Part shown: positions 16,528 to 20,938 of the stretch, in pieces
How positions within the stretch are numbered: the first letter of the stretch is position 1
How the letters are laid out: each line of letters starts with the position of its first letter
Source: Actinomycetes bacterium
GTDB taxonomy: Bacteria; Actinomycetota; Acidimicrobiia; Acidimicrobiales; RAAP-2
Reading direction: 5' to 3'
Length of the DNA stretch: 20,938 bases
Assembly (NCBI GenBank): GCA_021800645.1
Contig: JAJYYT010000002.1
Location: 1 to 20,938 of the forward strand
The notes under the pieces: model-generated
Databases searched by the model: none
What the model saw: the letters and a program-made list of their open reading frames with translations, nothing else
Told to the model about the DNA's origin: nothing
Program-made: the position numbers and the translations under genes

Positions 16528-18837
16528 GTGAGCATCCTCGGCAACCGCGTCCTCCGCAAGGAGGACCCGAAGTTCCTCACCGTCGGCGGCTCCTACGTCG
16601 CCGACCTCGACCTCCCTTCTGCGCTTTGGGTCGGCTTCCTCCACTCACCGCTCGCCCACGCACGTGTCGGGCGTCTCGACGTCTCGGCGGCGGCCGGCGC
16701 GCCAGGGGTGGTGGAGGTCCTGACCGGTGCCGACCTCGGTCTCCCGCCGCTCGCCCCCGAGCTGCCCGTGATCGATGCACGCATGGCGCGTCCGCTGCTC
16801 TGCGACGGCAAGGTCCGCTTCGTCGGCGACCTGGTCGCCGCCGTCGTCGCAGAGACCCTAGCCGAGGCGGTCGACGCCCTCGAGCTGATCGAGGTCGACT
16901 ACGAGCCGCTGCCGGCCCTGGTCGACCCCGAAGAGGCGCTCAGCGGGACCGTGGCGCTGTTCGACGAGGCGGGGACCAACGTCGCCTTCGAGCCGTCGTT
17001 CGAGCGCGACGAGTCGCTCTTCGAGGGCTGCGAGGTCGTGGTCAGCCAGCGCATCGTGAACCAGCGCCTCGCGCCCTGCCCGCTCGAGGTACGCGCGGCG
17101 GCCGCTCGCGTCGAGGCCGACGGACGGCTCACGGTCTTCGCCTCGAGCCAGGCACCCTTCGCGCTGCGGGACGCGATCGCCCGCCAGCTCGGCTTGGAGA
17201 CCGCGGCGGTGCACGTCGTCTCGCCGGACGTCGGCGGCGGCTTCGGCTCGAAGTCGGCGACGTACCCAGAAGAGGTCCTCGTCGCCGCGATCGCGCGGCG
17301 GCTCGGGCGTCGGGTCCGCTGGGTCGAGACGCGCTCGGAGTCCATGGTGAGCCTCGGTCACGGACGCGCGCAGTTCCAGCAGGTCACGATCGGCGGGTCG
17401 CGCGACGGGCGCGTCCTGGCCTACCGCCTGGAGATCGTCCAGGACTCCGGCGCCTACCCCGCCCTCGGCGCCTTCCTGCCGATGTTCACGCGCATGATGC
17501 TCACCGGCACCTACGCGATCGACAAGGCCGAGTGCCACTTCACCTCCGTCGTCACGAACACGACGCCGGTCGTGGCCTACCGCGGCGCCGGGCGGCCCGA
17601 GGCCACCGCCGCCATCGAGAGGGCGATGGACATCTTCGCGGCCGAGGTCGGGATCGACCCCGCGGAGGTGCGCCGGCGCAACCTCGTGAGGGGGACCGAC
17701 CCGTTCCCCTACACCAACGCCACCGGCACCGAGTACGACATCGGCGACTACGACGCCGCGCTGGCGAGGCTGCTCGAGGTCGCGGGCTACGAGGAGCTGC
17801 GCACCGAGCAGCGGGCGCGACGCGAGTCGGGCGAGCCCGTCCAGCTCGGCATCGGGCTGTCGGTCTACGTCGAGATCACCAACGGCGTCCCGGGAAGCGA
17901 GTTCTCCTCGGTCGAGGTGCGCCCCGACGGCAAGGTCGTCGTGAAGACGGGGACCTCGCCCCACGGCCAGGGCCACGACACCGCGTGGTCGATGCTCGTC
18001 GCCGACGAGCTCGGGGTCCCGCTCGATGACGTCGTGTTCGTCCACTCCGACACCGACCTCGTCGCCCGCGGCGTCGGCACCTACGGCTCGCGCTCGCTGC
18101 AGATGGGAGGCATGGCCGCGAGGAAGGCTGCGGTCGAGGTCCTCGATGCGGCCGAGGAGCTGGCCGCGCAGCTCCTCGAGGCCTCCGCGGACGACGTCGT
18201 CGCCCAGGACGGCACCGGTCTGCAGGTCGCGGGGTCGCCCGCCTCGAGGCGCAGCTGGGGGGAGCTCGCGGCCGCGGCGATCGAGAAGGGCATGCCGCTG
18301 CTCTCCGAGGTGGACTACCCCTCGCCCGGGCCGACGTTCCCCTTCGGGGCGCACCTGGCGGTGGTGGAGGTGGACGTCGAGACCGGACGCGTCGCCCTGC
18401 GCCGCATGGTCGCGCTCGACGACGCCGGCCGCATCGTGAACCCGCTGCTCGCCGAGGGACAGGTCCACGGCGGGCTCGCCCAGGGGGCGGCGCAGGCGCT
18501 GCTGGAGGAGTTCCGCTACGACGAGCTGGGCAACCCCCTCACCACGAGCCTCGCGGACTACCTGTTCGTCAGCGCCACGGAGCTCCCGAGCTTCGAGACG
18601 GCGACGATGGAGACCCCGACGCCGCGCAACGAGCTCGGCGTGAAGGGCATCGGGGAGTCCGCCACCATCGGCTCGACGCCTGCGGTCCAGAACGCGGTGG
18701 TCGACGCGCTCGCTCACCTCGGCGTGCGCCACCTCGACATGCCCGCCACCCCGGAGAAGGTCTGGCGGGCGATCCGCGGGAGCAACGGGCCCACGACGCC
18801 GGCGCGCGCGCAGCCGGCCACCACCCCGCAGCCGTAG
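16528..18837 (+). CDS. xanthine-dehydrogenase-family molybdopterin-binding large subunit (form II CoxL-like)
   Basis: This is the 769-residue catalytic subunit of a molybdenum hydroxylase, which inserts water-derived oxygen into aldehydes, N-heterocycles or similar substrates. It has the N-terminal LGNRVLRKEDPKFLTVGGSY, the cofactor-binding motif VVSPDVGGGFGSKS, the loop AYRGAGR (350-356), GVGTYGSRS and the catalytic Glu710 in GVKGIGESATIG. AYRGAGR is the form II version; true CO dehydrogenase has AYxCSFR, so CO oxidation is not indicated. No FAD (CoxM) or 2Fe-2S (CoxS) subunit lies beside it. The final 20 residues, rich in Pro, Thr and Ala, extend beyond the usual end and overlap mftF on the other strand. 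The substrate is unknown; an aromatic aldehyde is a guess from context. Confidence 0.88.
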   Translation: MSILGNRVLRKEDPKFLTVGGSYVADLDLPSALWVGFLHSPLAHARVGRLDVSAAAGAPGVVEVLTGADLGLPPLAPELPVIDARMARPLLCDGKVRFVGDLVAAVVAETLAEAVDALELIEVDYEPLPALVDPEEALSGTVALFDEAGTNVAFEPSFERDESLFEGCEVVVSQRIVNQRLAPCPLEVRAAAARVEADGRLTVFASSQAPFALRDAIARQLGLETAAVHVVSPDVGGGFGSKSATYPEEVLVAAIARRLGRRVRWVETRSESMVSLGHGRAQFQQVTIGGSRDGRVLAYRLEIVQDSGAYPALGAFLPMFTRMMLTGTYAIDKAECHFTSVVTNTTPVVAYRGAGRPEATAAIERAMDIFAAEVGIDPAEVRRRNLVRGTDPFPYTNATGTEYDIGDYDAALARLLEVAGYEELRTEQRARRESGEPVQLGIGLSVYVEITNGVPGSEFSSVEVRPDGKVVVKTGTSPHGQGHDTAWSMLVADELGVPLDDVVFVHSDTDLVARGVGTYGSRSLQMGGMAARKAAVEVLDAAEELAAQLLEASADDVVAQDGTGLQVAGSPASRRSWGELAAAAIEKGMPLLSEVDYPSPGPTFPFGAHLAVVEVDVETGRVALRRMVALDDAGRIVNPLLAEGQVHGGLAQGAAQALLEEFRYDELGNPLTTSLADYLFVSATELPSFETATMETPTPRNELGVKGIGESATIGSTPAVQNAVVDALAHLGVRHLDMPATPEKVWRAIRGSNGPTTPARAQPATTPQP

Positions 18838-20138
18838 GCGAGCCCGCCCAGGCAGTCGTCCACCACCACGCGCCGGTCCCCTCCGCGCTCGCCCACGAGT
18901 CTGGCGAGCAGCGCCGAGCCGACGAGCACCGCCAGCGCCCGACGTGCCCGGCGAGCCGGGCGCGTGCGCCACCCGAGCGCCGAGGCACCCAGCAGCGGCA
19001 CGCCGAAGGTGGTGCACCACCTGCCGAGCCCGACCCACGCGTGGAGCACCTGGACGCTCGAGAGCGCGAGGGCGAAGCGGCTCTTGGTCCCAAAGGGGCG
19101 GAGACGCCGGGCGAGGTGCGCCGCCGTGGCCGCCCATGCGAGCGCTGCGAGGCCCGGAGCGCCCAGGAGGAGGCAGCAGACGGCGCACGCGGGCCCGACG
19201 CCCACGACGAGGTGGCCGAGCGTGCCCGGGTGCGCCCGCGCGAGCGGACCGACCGAGGTTCCGTAGAAGAAGCGTCGCCTGAGACGCTGCAGGATCTCCA
19301 CAGGATCCCGGTGCGCGACCTCGACGTCGGGCACGTAGCGGATCCTCCAGCCGGCCTCGACGAGGCGCCACACGAGGTCCACGTCCTCGCCGTAGCGGAG
19401 CCGCTCGTCGTAGCCTGCGCCCAGCGCGGCGCGCCGGAGCACGACGGCCGCCGCCGGGACGTAGGGGACCCTGCTTGCGGGGTGGACGGGGGCAGCGCTG
19501 CGGCCCAGGTCCATGAGCGAGGAGCCCCTCCACCCGGCCGGCAGCACGATGCGCGGAGCTGCGCCCGCGACGAGCGGGTCGACGAAGTGCGCTGAGAGCC
19601 CCTCGATCCAGCAAGGCCCCGGCAGGCAGTCGCTGTCGACGAACGCGACCAGCTCGGAGCTGACGGCGCGCAGCCCGGCGTTGCGCGCCGCGGCGGGGCC
19701 CCCCGGCACCTCCCTTCGGACCAGGTCTGCGCCGCGCTCACGGCAGATCGCGGCCACCGCGGCCGGGTCGAGGGACCCGTCGTCGACGACGACGACTCGG
19801 TGGCGGCTCCCGAGCGATTCCAGGCAACCGGCGAGCTCGGCGGGGCGATCGCGCACCGGGACGACGACCGTCACGTCGTGGGTCGCTGCGTGCGCGACGT
19901 CGGCTCCGCACGGGCGCGGGATCGCGATGCCCACGTCGGTCAGCCTGCGGACGAGCCGGGCCGACGCCGTCCCGTTGACCGGCCCGCGCTCCAGCGCGCC
20001 CAGCAGCTCGGCGCCGCGTCGGCCGAGACGCACCACGCGCGGCGGCGTCCCCCCGAACAGGACCCCCGGCGCAAGGCAGCGGACGTCCGGCGCGAGGTCT
20101 ACTCGTACCCCTTGGGGGAACGGCTCGTCGGGCCGCAC
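18714..20138 (-). CDS. mftF: mycofactocin system glycosyltransferase MftF
   Basis: It adds glucose units to the peptide-derived redox cofactor mycofactocin. From GTG 20138 it has 474 residues, close to the roughly 470 of the M. tuberculosis homologue. The N-terminal part, FPQGVRVDLAPDVRCL then LFGGTPPRVVRLGRRGAELL, is the small domain typical of MftF. A family 2 GT-A domain follows: VTVVVPVRDRPAEL, VVVVDDGS, GGPAAARNAGL, a DSD metal motif (168-170) and YGEDVDLVWRLVEAGWRIRY. Hydrophobic segments near residues 310-350 and the ending DDCLGGLAYGCGVVAGC also fit MftF. GTG 20225 would add 29 residues and overlap the SDR gene; length and homology favour 20138. Its last 124 bases are antisense to the molybdenum hydroxylase gene. 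Confidence 0.87.
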   Translation of the reverse strand: MRPDEPFPQGVRVDLAPDVRCLAPGVLFGGTPPRVVRLGRRGAELLGALERGPVNGTASARLVRRLTDVGIAIPRPCGADVAHAATHDVTVVVPVRDRPAELAGCLESLGSRHRVVVVDDGSLDPAAVAAICRERGADLVRREVPGGPAAARNAGLRAVSSELVAFVDSDCLPGPCWIEGLSAHFVDPLVAGAAPRIVLPAGWRGSSLMDLGRSAAPVHPASRVPYVPAAAVVLRRAALGAGYDERLRYGEDVDLVWRLVEAGWRIRYVPDVEVAHRDPVEILQRLRRRFFYGTSVGPLARAHPGTLGHLVVGVGPACAVCCLLLGAPGLAALAWAATAAHLARRLRPFGTKSRFALALSSVQVLHAWVGLGRWCTTFGVPLLGASALGWRTRPARRARRALAVLVGSALLARLVGERGGDRRVVVDDCLGGLAYGCGVVAGCARAGVVGPLLPRIARQTFSGVAGMSRWRTPR

Positions 20139-20208
20139 GCCGAGCGCCGCGGGATCGAGGACGCCGACGCCGCCGGCCGCCCGGACCGGTGGGGGCGGCT
20201 CAGAGCGC

Positions 20209-20938
20209 TCAGAGCGAAAGCCCACCGTCGACGCGCACCACCGCGCCGGTGATGCCGCCCGAGCACCCGTCCGCAAGGAAGACGAGCACGCGCGCGATCT
20301 CCTCCGGTGCGAGCAGGCGACGGATCGGCTGCTGGTCGGCGAAGACGGCGGCCGAGGAAAGCCCGTAGAGGTCGGCCGACGCCTCGAGGACCGCCGTCCC
20401 GGTCGATCCCGGGCTGACCGCGTTGGCGGTGATCCCCTGGTCACCGAGCTCCACCGCGAGCGCGCGGACGAAGCCCGCGACCGCGGACTTCGCCGCGCAG
20501 TAGGCGGCGAGCGACGGCAGCCCTCTCGTGTCCGCCGCGGAGCCCACGGCGAGGAACCGGCCCCGCCGCGGCTGCGGCCGCCGGAGCATCGCCGGGATCG
20601 CGACACGTGCGAGCGTGAGCACGCCCCCGAGATCGACGTCGAGGACGGCCCGCTCGACCTCGACGGGGACCTCCCAGGCCGGCGCACCGCCCGCGACGAC
20701 GCCCGCGGCGGCGACCGCGGCGTCCACCCCTCCCCAGCGCGCCTCGGCGTCGAGGACGATCCTTTCGAGCGCCTCGAGGTCGCGCACGTCCGCGATCGCC
20801 GCGACCACGTCGTCCCCGGCCTCCTCCACCACGGCCTCGAGCTCCGCCCTGGAGGCCAGCCGGTACGGCACGACCGGGTCGTCCTCGCACCGGTCGACGG
20901 CGACGACGCGCCAGCCCTGCGCCGCCAGCCCCCGGACC
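20209..20938 (-). CDS. mycofactocin-associated short-chain dehydrogenase/reductase, 5' partial
   Basis: This is an NAD(P)-dependent SDR of the subfamily that usually sits beside mftF. The frame is open to the window edge, where RGLAAQGWRVVAVDRCEDD is the second half of the nucleotide-binding fold; the glycine-rich loop lies outside the window. Visible motifs are IADVRDLEALE, AAVAAAGVVAGG (the NAG-type motif), the catalytic Ser in FLAVGSAADTRGLP, YCAAK with catalytic Tyr and Lys, and ANAVSPGSTGT. It ends ITGAVVRVDGGLSL, the normal SDR terminus. In mycofactocin clusters these enzymes are thought to hold NAD(P) tightly and hand electrons to the cofactor; the alcohol substrate is unknown. It is immediately upstream of mftF on the same strand, so the two are probably cotranscribed. 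Confidence 0.88.
   Translation of the reverse strand, partial: VRGLAAQGWRVVAVDRCEDDPVVPYRLASRAELEAVVEEAGDDVVAAIADVRDLEALERIVLDAEARWGGVDAAVAAAGVVAGGAPAWEVPVEVERAVLDVDLGGVLTLARVAIPAMLRRPQPRRGRFLAVGSAADTRGLPSLAAYCAAKSAVAGFVRALAVELGDQGITANAVSPGSTGTAVLEASADLYGLSSAAVFADQQPIRRLLAPEEIARVLVFLADGCSGGITGAVVRVDGGLSL

Noticed and set aside
16528..18837. Aerobic CO dehydrogenase CoxL
   Set aside because: The active-site loop is AYRGAGR (form II), not AYxCSFR, and CoxM/CoxS are absent.
16858..19614. 918-codon open frame on the minus strand across the hydroxylase and mftF region
   Set aside because: It is antisense to the molybdenum hydroxylase and out of frame with MftF; its composition is low-complexity Arg/Asp/Gly and it contains no motif.

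Overview
The window is very GC-rich, gene-dense bacterial DNA with many GTG starts and 4-bp start/stop overlaps. A mycofactocin glycosyltransferase with its usual SDR neighbour points to Actinomycetota. Acidimicrobiia or a related high-GC lineage is my inference, since no rRNA or marker gene is present. The main content appears to be a catabolic island for protocatechuate, probably derived from methoxylated (lignin-type) aromatics.

Left (1-5870): the 3' part of a GntR/FCD regulator is followed by a branched-chain-type ABC uptake operon: a fused LivH-LivM permease, LivG, LivF and a secreted binding protein. Centre (5908-12805): a SnoaL-like protein with a repeat-rich start region precedes seven tightly packed genes, ligK-ligU-ligJ-ligI-ligA-ligB-ligC. 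Together they encode every step of protocatechuate 4,5-cleavage to pyruvate and oxaloacetate. LigAB opens the ring, LigC makes 2-pyrone-4,6-dicarboxylate, LigI hydrolyses it, LigU tautomerises, LigJ hydrates and LigK cleaves. The gene order is roughly the reverse of the reaction order.

Right centre (12872-16446, minus strand): fhs-folD-folD, a tetrahydrofolate one-carbon module convergent with ligC. One FolD keeps the catalytic Lys and Gln. The other has lost both but keeps its nucleotide-binding motif and is probably a dehydrogenase only. In Sphingobium SYK-6 a formyl-THF synthetase (LigH) disposes of the methyl carbon released by THF-dependent O-demethylation of vanillate and syringate. The same job is a good hypothesis here, although no demethylase or MetF lies in the window.

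Right end (16528-20938): a molybdenum-hydroxylase large subunit without its FAD and Fe-S partners diverges from fhs. Its 3' end overlaps mftF on the opposite strand by 124 bp. A mycofactocin-type SDR, cut by the window edge, lies upstream of mftF. The rest of any mycofactocin cluster would lie beyond the right edge.

No tRNA, rRNA, CRISPR array, transposase or phage gene was seen. No gene-free stretch exceeds 300 bases; the longest are 640-876 and 6574-6807. Short tandem repeats recur at gene boundaries: 5882-5942, 10534-10614, 12788-12855 and 13801-13842.
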